This document shows positions 8,356-20,400 of a stretch of DNA of 31,583 nt, piece by piece. The stretch is from a virus. The notes under the pieces are model-generated. The model did no database searches and was not told the origin of the DNA. It saw nothing but the letters and a program-made list of their open reading frames with translations. The stretch lies in the IMG/VR virus record IMGVR_UViG_3300017613_000513, positions 1-31,583 of that record, one strand, 5' to 3'. Positions within the stretch are counted from its first letter, which is position 1; each line of letters begins with the position of its first letter. The position numbers were made by a program, and so were the translations under genes.

Positions 8356-9009
8356 ATGGCAACTCAATTTTCAGCAGTTACAGGCGGTCGGCGGCGCAGA
8401 ATTCCGTATATTGAAAGAATTAATGCTCAGACCCCACAATTGGCCCAAATGATCCAAGCGCAAAAAGCAAACCAACGGGCAGATCGTGAATTCGCATTTC
8501 GTGAGGATATGGCAGAGGACGCAAGGGAAAAAGAAAAACTGGCTATGATGCTGGGAGTTGGCAACATTGGCTTGCAAGGATATATGGGGTATAAAAAGAA
8601 TCAAGCTATTGAGAAATTGTTGACGCCTGAAGTCACAAAAGAAGTGGCTACTCCGGCCTTGAGTCCTGTTGGATATGGTGGGCCTGGTGGGGAACCTGGT
8701 GTAGGCGGGATTTCAACTCCAACAGGTGAAGGCGCGACTCCTGGACTTTTTTCAAAAGTAGGCGAATCCCTTACTTCCGGATCTCCATGGTTAGGCGGTC
8801 TGGCTGGTACGATAGGGTCAAAGGCGCTTGTAAAAGGCGATAATAAGTTTAAAAAAGCTGCTGTTGGTGCCGGTATTGGCGGCGCTACGTCATGGGTAGC
8901 ATCTGGAGGGTTGCAGAAACTATTAACCGGGGGCGGGTTCGGCGGTGGTGATCCATATGATACCGTTCTTGGTTCAATTTTTGGAGGGGCAGGAGGGTTA
9001 TTTATATAA
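8356..9009 (+). CDS. Glycine-rich putative virion-interior or ejection protein
   Basis: This 217-residue protein has ATG 8356 after GAGGT. The N-terminal third is charged and helical (RRRRIPYIERINAQ, then QRADREFAFREDMAEDAREK) and leads into the shared motif GVGNIGLQGYMG at residues 67-78. From about residue 95 it is Gly, Pro and Ser rich, and from about 140 it has alternating hydrophobic Gly/Ala segments (WLGGLAGTIGSKAL, AAVGAGIGGATSWVASGGL, and a final FGGAGGLFI). Such Gly/Ala stretches with amphipathic helices are common in podoviral injected proteins. The stop overlaps the next start by one base (TAATG). The role is inferred, not demonstrated. Confidence 0.55.
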   Translation: MATQFSAVTGGRRRRIPYIERINAQTPQLAQMIQAQKANQRADREFAFREDMAEDAREKEKLAMMLGVGNIGLQGYMGYKKNQAIEKLLTPEVTKEVATPALSPVGYGGPGGEPGVGGISTPTGEGATPGLFSKVGESLTSGSPWLGGLAGTIGSKALVKGDNKFKKAAVGAGIGGATSWVASGGLQKLLTGGGFGGGDPYDTVLGSIFGGAGGLFI

Positions 9010-10151
9010 TGGCATTGCCAGCGAGTAGATTCATGCGAGGCTTGTCCTCACAGTTTAAGGCGGCGTCCGGACGATTCAGACGCTATCCGATGTTGCGGTC
9101 TATGTTTTCTGGACGAGTAAGTACGGATACGGATATGCCGGTTAGCGATATGGTCGGCACACAACCTAGTAACGTCCTTGGTGGAGAAGGTGAGGTAACA
9201 GACTATACTGGTGATCTTGTTTCAGCCGGACGGCCTGAATCGCTATCTGGTTTCGCAAGGGATCTCGCTGGAAATGTTATCGGGGGTGCCGGCGTGCCGG
9301 CGGGAGTGGCTGCAGTATCGGGTGTGCCAGCAAAAGCAATTTTGAGTGCTGCACCTGAACTGGCTTTAAGTACTGCGTTAAGTCCTGTCTTGTTTGGTAA
9401 ATCTTTTGGTGACTACGCAACGGATATACATTCCGGATACACCGTTGACGAAGCTATGAAGGAAAGCGAATTAAGTGAAGCCGGTAAGATATCTGCTAAA
9501 CAGGCAGCCGAAGCCGATAGACCTAAGAGCTTATTCGGACTTGCTAAAGCTAGTTTAGGATACGGTAAGTTTGCGGGTGCATCGGCTGAAGATGCCATTG
9601 CCACTCAAAAAGCAATGGAGAAACTAAATTTAACCAACCCAGCCATTGAAGATCTTGTGACCGCTCCTAGTGGAGAAGGGGCTCAAGATTATTCTGACAC
9701 TATTGGCCGCGGGGTTTTGGCGAGTGGGGAAAGTGCCGATGTCGATGTAATGTCGGGGGCTTCGATAGAAGGGGGATCTCCCGGAATGGCTGGTGGAGAT
9801 AGCAGCGGGCTTTGTATCATAATAACCGTTTGTACGGATGCTGATTCGGGTATGATAGATATTGCCCGTAAATTTAGGGACAAGCACCTTGATGATATGA
9901 CCTTGGGCGGATATTATGCGATTGCCAAGATTGTAGTTCCGTTTTTGAAGCGTTCTGAACTGTTTAGAAAAATCACAAAAAGATTTTTGGTAAATCGTTT
10001 AATTGATTACGCCGTTGTTCATTTGTTAGTACATCCCGAATGGGATTATGGATATCGGACATCAAAATATGTAACAAAATGTTTTTTAGGTTTGTGCTCA
10101 TTGATAGGCAGGTTTGTAAATTGCCCTAAATTAATAGCGCAGCATAGATAG
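9009..10151 (+). CDS. Putative virion protein with CFI-box-like C-terminal domain
   Basis: The 380-residue protein starts on a one-base overlap with the upstream stop. Residues 1-35 are basic and amphipathic (SQFKAASGRFRRYPMLRSMF). Residues 80-130 are Gly/Ala/Val rich and hydrophobic. From residue 269 the sequence CIIITVCTDADSG, then IARKFRDKHL and GGYYAIAKIVVPFLKRSE, follows the CFI-box-CTERM layout (a CFI(A/I)TA-like box, an RRFRD-like helix, then a YY...P...hydrophobic helix). That domain is known at the C-termini of bacterial and phage proteins, with an uncertain role. Here the box reads CIIIT. Position before the coiled-coil and giant genes suggests an ejection or internal protein. Confidence 0.55.
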   Translation: MALPASRFMRGLSSQFKAASGRFRRYPMLRSMFSGRVSTDTDMPVSDMVGTQPSNVLGGEGEVTDYTGDLVSAGRPESLSGFARDLAGNVIGGAGVPAGVAAVSGVPAKAILSAAPELALSTALSPVLFGKSFGDYATDIHSGYTVDEAMKESELSEAGKISAKQAAEADRPKSLFGLAKASLGYGKFAGASAEDAIATQKAMEKLNLTNPAIEDLVTAPSGEGAQDYSDTIGRGVLASGESADVDVMSGASIEGGSPGMAGGDSSGLCIIITVCTDADSGMIDIARKFRDKHLDDMTLGGYYAIAKIVVPFLKRSELFRKITKRFLVNRLIDYAVVHLLVHPEWDYGYRTSKYVTKCFLGLCSLIGRFVNCPKLIAQHR

Positions 10152-10160
10152 GAGACTGTT

Positions 10161-11411
10161 ATGGCCAGATACGGCAACCCGGTTTTAGAACAGCTTCAAT
10201 TAATAGGCCGTACCACTGAAAGAGGTATGGAGAAAATGGGTAATGTCCCATTAGATATTGCCAATTTAAATATAAACCGGGCAAAACTTGAAGCTGAAAT
10301 TCAAAATCGCGCATCTGATTTAAGTTTAAGACGAGACCAGCTAACCGAAATGATTGCTATGCACAAAGCTACTCAGGCTGGTGCTGCTGAGACACGTGCA
10401 GAGACCGCAAGGGCAAATTTAGCAAGGGAGGCTGGTGCTGCCGAATCACGAGCAGAAGCAAGAAAAACCAGTGTAATACAACGCAAATTACAGGAACCCG
10501 CGCTTGAGGCAACTGAAAGACATATGGAACGCCTTGACAGGGATGTCACTATTCCTGAATTATCAGGTGGTAATACCTATAGAATAGGTCATTGGCTTGC
10601 TACGGGTAGCCGTGAGGATGATCAAGATACGATGATTGATGAGTTAGCTAAAGCCTTTGGCGGGGAGTATATGGCTCAGGGGAAAAATAAGGGCAAGATC
10701 GTTTTAAAAAATGGCAAAACTCTTAAAATGAGAGACTTGGATAAATATCCCGAAAAAGTACAAGCTATAATTCTTGGGAATATGAGCCCTGATAGAGCAG
10801 TACAGGATTTAAGGGATCAAATTGAAGAAGCACAAGAAAAAGGTGAGATAGATCCTCAATTACAACAAACTTTTGAAGAAAAATTACAACGAATTAAAGA
10901 ATTTCAAGATGATCCACAAGCCAGAATAACCGCACTTCAAAACCAAATTAACCAGCTTGAAATATTGGGCGGTCCCGGTATGAAAAAAGCAGTTGCCAGA
11001 ACTCAGGCTAAAATTGATGAAATTAAGGGAGCTGAATCCCAAAAAGCTGAACAGGCATTTGAACTGAAAAAGATTCAGAAAAAAGAAAGTGCCAAGGCCA
11101 AAGCGGAAGGATTATCAACTCTTGGTAAAGAAGCACGAGATATTGCAGCGATGTCAGAAGGTGCTATTACCGAAAAAGAAGCCATACAAGGTTTACAAAA
11201 AGACAGAAGGGCAGGTAGGATATTTACAGCATATGCAGCGGCGGTTAAATCGCTACCTATGGAGATAGAGATGGACCCGGAGCTTTACCCACAAAAGATT
11301 GCAGAATTAAGAGAACAATACGGTATCGATGAACTATTAGAACCATTGCCCTTTGATAAAAAAGAACCAACAGATGATCCTGATAATATACGGGAATTAT
11401 TGTTTAAATAA
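10161..11411 (+). CDS. Coiled-coil putative internal virion / ejection protein
   Basis: AGGAG at 10150-10154 precedes ATG 10161. The 416-residue product is largely alpha-helical and charged. A coiled coil spans about residues 55-130 (with repeated AAETRAETARANLAREAG-like units), and another spans about 215-345 (DLRDQIEEAQEKGEIDP, LQNQINQLEI, AQAKIDEIKGAESQ). Between them is a small globular part about residues 135-205 (GGEYMAQGKNKGKIVLKNGK). No signal peptide, membrane helix or enzyme motif is seen. The stop shares one base with the start of the 3355-residue gene. Long coiled-coil proteins directly before a giant gene are typical of podoviral internal proteins. The function is inferred from position. 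Confidence 0.55.
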   Translation: MARYGNPVLEQLQLIGRTTERGMEKMGNVPLDIANLNINRAKLEAEIQNRASDLSLRRDQLTEMIAMHKATQAGAAETRAETARANLAREAGAAESRAEARKTSVIQRKLQEPALEATERHMERLDRDVTIPELSGGNTYRIGHWLATGSREDDQDTMIDELAKAFGGEYMAQGKNKGKIVLKNGKTLKMRDLDKYPEKVQAIILGNMSPDRAVQDLRDQIEEAQEKGEIDPQLQQTFEEKLQRIKEFQDDPQARITALQNQINQLEILGGPGMKKAVARTQAKIDEIKGAESQKAEQAFELKKIQKKESAKAKAEGLSTLGKEARDIAAMSEGAITEKEAIQGLQKDRRAGRIFTAYAAAVKSLPMEIEMDPELYPQKIAELREQYGIDELLEPLPFDKKEPTDDPDNIRELLFK

Positions 11412-14400
11412 TGAGTCTACAAGATTATAGAAATAAATATCCTGAATACGACGACATCCCCGATGACGTTTTAGTTCAAGGATTATATCAAAAATACGGG
11501 GAAGCCGAAACACCCGAACATTTTTCTGCAAAGATTGGGTATGGGCCACCGGCACCGATAGTTGAACCCGAAACCACAGCAGGAGATGTCCTTAAAGCAG
11601 CTGGTAGGGGCATTATTCACGGAACGTTAGGACTGGGGGAATCAATTGGCGGGGGATTGGAGTATGCCGGGCATAGATTAGAGAATATCTCTGATATTTC
11701 AGAACAACGACCTGATATTGCATGGAGTATGATGACTCCGGTACAACAAGCGGAGTCAGCAAAATTAAATGAAAAATATTTAAAGGTGGGTCTTACTGAA
11801 GAAGAAGCCCGGAATCGATCGATTCACGATATTTGGAGAAAAGATAAAGCAGCCCGAAAGGATATAGGTAAAACTATCTCCCAGATGGGTAAAGTAACGG
11901 CAAAGTATTGGGGATCTAAAGCCGAAAGATTTGAAACCGCAGAACATCTCAAAGGTAAGAAAGTCACTCGTAACCCTGAAATATTACTTGATCCTCAGTG
12001 GTGGGCTTATGGAGTGGGGGATTTAGTTCCGACTTTAGTTGCAACGGTCATACCGGGTGCAGTTGCTTATAAGGGCCTTAAAGCGGCTGGTATCGCAGCT
12101 AATATGACTCCTGAATTCGCAGCGGGATTAGCCCGGGTGGGTGCCTTGGTGACTGGCGGTGCGGCTGGTGGTGCGCTTGAAGGTTCGGCTACCTACAGGA
12201 TGGTGTTAGAAGATACCGAAAACGAGCAAGAGGCCGCCCGAGCTGCAGAGGGTATGTTTCTTTTAGCTGGTGGTTTGAATGCTCTTTCGGTAGGTAAATT
12301 TTTGGCAAAAGCAGGGCCGGGATTTAAAGGTAAAATAATCAAAGGCCTTGGGGCCGGTGCATGGGAGGGTTTAACCGAAGGTCTTGAAGAACCCGCAGAA
12401 GTTACCAGCCTAATCGCGAGTAAAATCTTGACTGGTCAGCCAGTACAAGAAAACATAGCTCAGATGTTTCTTGAATCCATTGAGGACGGTCTCACAGTAG
12501 CCCCGCTTGCCGCTGTTACCGGCCTTGCTGGTGGGGGTGCCGGTGGTCAACAAGCGCAAATTGCTGAAACCACTGAAGAAGATGTTATTTGGGATGAATA
12601 CGAAAAATCTAAGAAAGAAACCCCTTTGGGTGATGATAAATTAGCCCAGGATATTCTTGAAAAAATAGCCGCTGGTGGTTTACCCCAATCTATTAATAAA
12701 CGCTTTGTAGCGCAGCAGGCAGAAGCCTTAACAAAAGTTCCTGCTTTACCTGCTGGGCAGGGTTTTCAGGTTAAAGAACCTTTTGTATCGGTTAATGATC
12801 CTATTTATCAAAGACGGATAGAAAACCAAAGAATACTTGATGACCCGAAAACGGCTGTTTTGGCAGAAATTGAACAGAACGAAGCTGTCAGAGAAGTTTT
12901 AAAGAAGGAGGCAGAAAAGCGGCGAAGGGATTTTGTTGCAAAAGACTTAGTGAAACCGTGGGGCGAACGTGAACGGCAATTAGCGAAAAAGATTCAATTA
13001 GAATACGGAAAAGGATACAAAGCCGACATTGATCGATTAAAAAAACTGGTATCAGATCGCAAATTTTGGGAAAATGAAGCCGTAAGGTTGGGTATCTTAG
13101 ATAAAGAAACAATTGCGGAGCCTCCCGTACTTCCTGAAACCTCAGAAATAGACGCCCTTTCAGACGAAGAAAGAGCCCGGCTTGTATTACCTAAAGCAAC
13201 GGATGAAGAAATAATTAAAACCGCAGAAGCGGCAAAGAAAGTTCGTGACGATCTTGCGGCAAAAGCCGAACCCGAGGTTGAAGCCGTTAAAGAAGCAGAC
13301 TACAAACTAACCGGATCACAAAAACTATCCGAATGGGTAGCTGCTGAGATAAGTAAGCGTCATTATACTAAACCAATTACATGGAAAAATCTTTTTAATG
13401 CAGCGGATAAAGCCTTTGGTGGCACGCAGGCTGAAGGTGCTTATGTTGGACGAGATGCTTATGATGCCATGGAGATGGGTGTTAACCAGCGTATTTTAGA
13501 TAGCTTAGTAATTGATACACAAGAAAATATTCAGCAGGCAGATAAGGTGATTAAGGTTCTAAAAGAAGAAATCACGTTATTACCCACACAAACCAAAAGA
13601 ACCAAAGAACAGCAAGAATATCAACAGTTTTCTACTCCCCCGCCATTGGCATATATCGCTAATTGGGCGGCTAACATTAAAATAGGTGAGTCTTATTTAG
13701 AACCATCGGCCGGGACCGGCGGACTTGCTGTATTTGGTAAAATGGCCGGTGCAGAAGTCCAGGTAAACGAACTATCCCCCCGGCGTGCTGCATTGCTAAA
13801 AACATTTTTTAAAGACGTGTTTACCGAAGACGCCGAGCAACTTGACAATATTTTACCCGATGATGTCAAACCTACTGTAATTGTAATGAATCCCCCGTTT
13901 TCCGCAACTGCTGGGCGGGTGGCGAAAAACGCGAGTAAATACGGTGCTCGTCATATTGAACAAGCTTTAAACAGATTAGAACCTGGCGGCCGATTGGTGG
14001 CGATAGTCGGCAAAGGTATGTCCGATACAGCCCCGAAGTTTAAACCCTGGTGGGCTAAAATTAGAAAGAAATATACGGTTAAGGCAAATATCGGTATATC
14101 CGGTAAGGAATATAAGAAATACGGCACAACTTTTGATAATCGGCTACTAGTTATTGACAAAACAGGCCCAAGTGAGTATAATACGGTAGTTGGAAATGTT
14201 TTGGTAGTTGAGGATCTAATTCCGAAATTAAGGGAGGTCCGAGATGACCGAATCTATGTTAGCACAACTCAACCGGCTAAACAGCCGACCCCATCACCGC
14301 CACGCGGCGAAACTCCTTCAGAAGCTGAAGGTATCCCCACAAAAGCACCTGTTGCACCAGTTTCAACTGCTGGAATTGATGATCGAGGAAGAACACCTGA

Positions 14401-17400
14401 TACCGGAGTCCCATTTGTCGAGCCTGTTCTGGGAGATCAAGGACGGCGACCCGGACAAACTGGAATCATTTCCGAATTGGGAGAGGGTGAGCCTTTTGAA
14501 CACCCCATTGGCCCAGGCCGAGGAACTGTTAGAGGAACTCAACGGTCAGTACCAGGAGCGGAACCTGTAGATATTGATTCGCTTATTGATGAAGTGGGCG
14601 AGGAAATAGGCTACAAACAACCTACCAAACAAGCAAAACCATCACTCAAAAAAGCTGCAAAACACGTTGCAAAAGGTACAGGCAAAGGACTTGACGCTGT
14701 TGCCGATTTGATCAAGGGACTTACCGAGGAAGGCCAAGTCGGCGGTCAATTAATGCACCCCGAAGTCTATGCCCAGGCGAAGCAAGGTTTTTCCGAATCT
14801 TATCAGGAGTATATAAAAGCCGGAAATGAATTGCGTGATTGGGTAAAGTACGCTCTTGTTGAGTTGAAAAATAAAGGGGCAAACTTTGATGTTGCTAAGA
14901 ATTGGGTATCCCATTTCTATAAAAATGACCTACCACAAGAATTACCGATAGGTAAGACCAAAGAACTTCAATACACTCAATCAAAACGGGCTGTAGAGGG
15001 CGAAATTTCTGATAGTCTATATAACAGCTACACCCCCCAGGTGAAAATCGCAGGAGCGAAGCCTCACCCCACCCCCCTGGCGCAATCGGCGGCTATGGCA
15101 GATACCAATGCACCCCCGGCTACATACACCCCAATGTTACCGGAAGGACCAATCAAAGAAGGTCTTATATCAGACGTTCAACTGGAAGCTGTTATAGCTG
15201 CCGGTCAAGCCCATGAACAAAAACTAGTTGCGTTAGAAAAAGAAGCACCAAAACGAAAAGGCTTTTTTATAGGCGACGGTACTGGCGTGGGCAAAGGCAG
15301 GGAAATTTCAGCTATTATGTGGGATAATTGGAACCGAGGCCGTAAAAAAGCTATTTGGATTTCAGAAAGCGCAAAATTAATTGATGATGCGAAACGCGAC
15401 CTTATTGATGTTGGCTGGAAAGAAGGTGCTGAAAAGATTTTTTCAATTAATAAAACAAAATTAGGTCAAAAAGTTACAAATAAAGAAGGTATCCTATTTT
15501 CGACATATGCCACTATGCGTGGCGGGTTTAATCAAATCCGTACCGATAACGAGGACACCTTACAAAATATGCGAATTCGTTTGAATCAAATTCGTGAATG
15601 GTTCGGAAAAGACTATGACGGAGTTATTGCATGGGATGAAAGCCATAATATGGCTAATGCAATAGCTCAGCGGGGTGTCCGCGGGGTTAAAAAGCCGTCT
15701 CAACAAGCCATTGCCGGCATTATGCTACAGCAAGAAATGTTACCTAATTCTAGGGTACTCTATGTATCTGCAACCGGTGCCACAGAAGTTTCAAATTTTG
15801 CGTATGTTCCGAGGTTAGGACTTTGGGGACCGGGTACCGCATTTGAAAAACAAGGTAAATTTATTGAAAAAGTTACATCTGGTGGCCTTGCCGGTATGGA
15901 AATGGTAGCCCGTGATATGAAAGCCATGGGTCTTTATACTGCCCGATCTCTTTCTTACGATGGCGTTGAATATCGCAGATTAGAACATCCGCTTACTGAC
16001 AATCAGAAATCCGCTTACGACGAGTTATCAAGTGTGTGGCAGCTTGTTTTAGGTAATATTAACACAGCTTTGGATCAAACAGAAGGTAAGCACAACTGGT
16101 CTGCTTTTTGGAATGGGCACCAACGATTTTTTGAAGCTGTTGTAACTTCATTTCAAATGCCGTCTGCTTTAAATGATATGGAAAAGCAAATTGCAGATGG
16201 TAATTCGGTTGTGATTCAGCTTACAAAAACAGGTGATGCACAAACCAAACGGGTTTTAGAACGCAAACAAGAAGGTCAGGAAATTGAGGATCTTGACTTT
16301 ACGCCCCGGGAACAACTGATTGATTATGTCAGAAATCATTTTCCGGTTCAACAATTTGAGGAATACGAAGACGAGGAAGGTAAAAAACGGATTCGCCCTG
16401 TTTTGGATTCTACTGGTGAACCAGTTTTAAATAAAGAAGCGGTCAAGATGCGTGAATCTCTGATTGCAAGGCTATCTTCTATCAAAGTTCCAGCGTCTCC
16501 CCTTGATATTATAGTCCAACATTTTGGTCAAGACAAAGTCGCAGAAGTGACTGGTAGGTCCCGTAGAGCGATCTTTAATAAAGAAGGTGAGCTTGTTATT
16601 GAAAAACGCACCGATAAAATGACATCGCAGGATGCTGATGCTTTTATGGACGATGAAAAACCAATTCTTGTCTTCAGCCAGAAAGGTGGTACTGGCCGGA
16701 GTTATCACTCCGATATGAGAGTCAAGAACCAAAGACGTAGGATTCATTATCTTGCACAACCGGGCTGGAGAGCGGATAAGGCTATTCAGGGGCTTGGCCG
16801 CACTCATAGATCGAATCAGGCGTCAGAACCGGAATATGTTCTTTTAACAACTGACCTGCAGGGTCAGAAGCGTTTTATTTCATCTATTGCCCGAAGACTT
16901 GATCAGCTGGGGGCGCTTACCAAGGGCCAACGACAAACAGGGTCACAGGGTATCTTCCAGGCCCGGGACAACCTTGAAAGCGGATATGCGAGAAACGCTT
17001 TAGGTAGATTCTGGGATCAACTTTTGGCTGATGAAATAGAAGATCTTGATGTCACAACATACCAAAACCAGGCTGGGTTGAAATTATTGGACGCGGAAGG
17101 CGAGGTCAAAGAGAATATGCCGGGAATGAAGCAGTTTTTAAACCGGTTGCTTTCTATGAATATTAAGTATCAAAACATTGCTTTTAATAAATTATCTGAC
17201 AATCTGGATGATATTATCCAGGAAGCTGCTGAACGAGGTACCCTAGATGTTGGTATTGAAACCATTACCGGCGACTCCATTAAAAAAACTTCTGAACAAA
17301 CGGTTTATACAGATGAGACAACCGGAGCTGAAACAAAATATGTCACATTAGATATTACCAATCCCGCTAATAATTTGTCATTTGAGGACTCAAAACAATA

Positions 17401-20400
17401 TTATTTCCAGAAAAAAAATCCTGTTTGGTATCAGAATATAAAATCTTCAAGGATATGGGTAGCATCCGATATAAGGGAACGAACAACAAGAGAAGGAGAT
17501 ATTGAGGCCTACCATACTTTAAAGGGTGCAGGTCCGTCTTCCCTGCAAAGAGTAAGTGCTGAAGATCTAAAATCAGATAAATGGGAGAAAATGACCGAAT
17601 CCCGAGCAAAAGAAATATGGGATACCGAATTTAAAAATCTTCCTGAAACTGTTACAAATACAGAGCATGTTATAACTGGTACTCTGTTACCTATTTGGGA
17701 TAGGCTTATCGGAAAAGCTACGGTCTACCGTATGCAGACTGATGAAGGCCAGAGGATTTTAGGTCGTAGGATATCTCCTAATAATTTAGGACAAACACTT
17801 AAAAATTTAGGCGTAGGTCGTGAAAAAGTTGAAATGACAGGTCAAGTTATTGCTGATAAAGTGATTAACGAAAAAGCGACTGTCCGGCTGGCTAATAAAT
17901 GGCGTTTTAAAAGATCAAAGGTTTCAGGTGAATACAGAATTGAACTTGTCGGACCGGACTATTACACACAAGATGAAGTGGTTCAAGCTGGTGGTTATGA
18001 TGAAGTTGTAAATTTTAGCACTCGTTTTTTTATTCCGATAAAAGATGCCGGCAACATAATTGATAAACTAATTAAACACAGGGAAATTGTTTCAGTTCAA
18101 GGCGGGTACACCGGGCCGTCTTTGACAGACCGTGTTGACCGTATTAAAAACGGTCTTGGAAACGAAAGAGGTTCTTTTTCATGGGCGAAATCAGAAAACA
18201 CTCCGTTAGGTGAGGATCTTCTCGAAGTCGGCAGGGATCTTATCTCACAAGGCCATACAACCTATTCCAAATGGAGGCTTGAACTTAAAAAGTTGCTTTC
18301 CGAATACTGGAATAAAATAAAATTGGCAGCTTACCATATTTACAAGGCAGCTAAAAGACCTTTAGTGAGCCAACGTGGTGAAGTAACCCTGCGTGAAGCG
18401 AAAAAAGAACCCGAAATCCAGGAAACCAAAAAAGATTTAACGGAATACGCCTCTGAAGCAGCAGATTATGCTAAATCAATTTTCGATAAGCGAAAAAAGG
18501 GCTGGAAAAAAGAACGCCCGGATACCACTGTTACCGATAGAATTATTTCAACCCTATCTCACCATGCCGAAAAAGTTCCAGCCCTCCAAAGGGTGGTGAA
18601 TGCGGGGCTTGACTGGATGGATAATAAACATCGTTTATCTACTGATATGCTTACTTCTAAAGATGATGAATCCTATGTCAAAATCATGGATACATATCGT
18701 AAGCAGGACAGGCAGGAATTCAAACGATGGAAAAGGTATATTATAAAACGAGACCGGAATAAAACAGGATATTCCGTTAAAAAAGAAGACGATACATTTA
18801 AGATTTATGATTCGGTCGGCCAGCATGTTGATACGCAAAAAACTGAAGACAAGGCGTGGGGACAGGCCGTAAAGCTCGAAGCGGAAGACTTCAAGAAAGC
18901 AGGTTTCTCCGATCAGGCGACAGACGCCCTGATAGCTTATCGATCAACCGCACACAACACCTATCATATGCTATCAGCGGGTATGGAAAACTTAATCACT
19001 AAATACAAAGAACAAGGCAAGAAATTACCCGATATAGCTGTTAGGCAGGGCGGGGATACCGTTACTGTCAATTTGGAAGTCGCTTTAAAAATGATGGGCG
19101 ATATGCGTGGATATTACATGCCGCGATTGAGACGATCCGGGCAGTATAGATTAATTGCCACCAAAAAAGGCGCAAGTCCCTATTTACAATTCTTTGACAC
19201 TAAAACAGGTATTAATATCCGTCATGCCCAATTAGAAAAGCAGGGATATAAGGTTGAGAAAGAAACTTCAAAATCTATGCCGGAGGTCGTATTTGAATTA
19301 GCGGGTAGAACTATCGGAAGTCAGCAAGTTGTAAATCAAGCCCTTGAAAACATTGGTCAAAAATCAGCAGGTAATTTATCAGAATTCGGGTTATCAACAG
19401 ATTGGGAAAAATACAAGGATGAGGATCATTTTGTGGTCCGTGGCGCATATACTTCTGAAATGCGGAAGGCGTTTGAATCGTTAGGAGGCAGGTGGTATGC
19501 CACAGGAAAAGAGACAAAAGCGTGGCATTTTGCGAATGCCCCTGCTAATATTGAAGATCAGATAGTCAGAAGAATCCATGAGGTAAAAGGTATTGATCCT
19601 GATATAGAACTGCTTTTTTCCGGGGCATTGATTCAAAACGTGGCTGATATCTGGAGAGCAAGGGGAGCCCGGTCCCGTATGATAAAAAGGGGATTGGCTA
19701 CAGGTGAAGATGTATGGTTAGGATATGAGGAAGATCCTATTATAGCTGTTGTGAAATCAGCCCACGGGATAGCCGGTGCTCAAGCCAAGCACCAAATGGC
19801 ACTTGATATGTTAAAAGCTATCGCCGGAACTGATATATCTTGGAAGACATGGAAGACTTGGCAACAGGAAGAAGGTGTTGAAAAACCTGACTATAAAGAT
19901 TATTTGAAATTCGTGAAGGCCCGAAGGATAGAGGCAGCATCCCAAAAGAACGCATTTTTAGAAGCCACCACTTATTTCAAGGATATGATGCGTAATGAAG
20001 AGGCAATTGACCGGCTTGTAGGGACATTAAAAGGCGTCGCGGTCTTAAAATATTTAGGTGGTAGGGTTTCAGCCCCGCTGGTGAATTTAACAGCACTTGT
20101 GACTTCTGTACCAGCTGGTATGAAAGGTTATGCTAATATTCCTTTAAGGTCAGCAATGAAATATGTCGGTAAGGGATCTGAGGCTTACTACAAATACCGG
20201 TGGGGCGATAAAAATAAACTGGACAAATGGACATTAAAAGCTCTTGAGGATTCTGATAAGAACGGCTGGCACCATGCACAGTACAATATGGAGGCACTAT
20301 CTGTTCTGCAGGCCAAACTCGGCAGAGGTTGGAATAAGGCTCTTGAATACTCAATGTTAATGTTCGGTGAAACTGAAAGACTAAACAGGGTTTCTACCAT

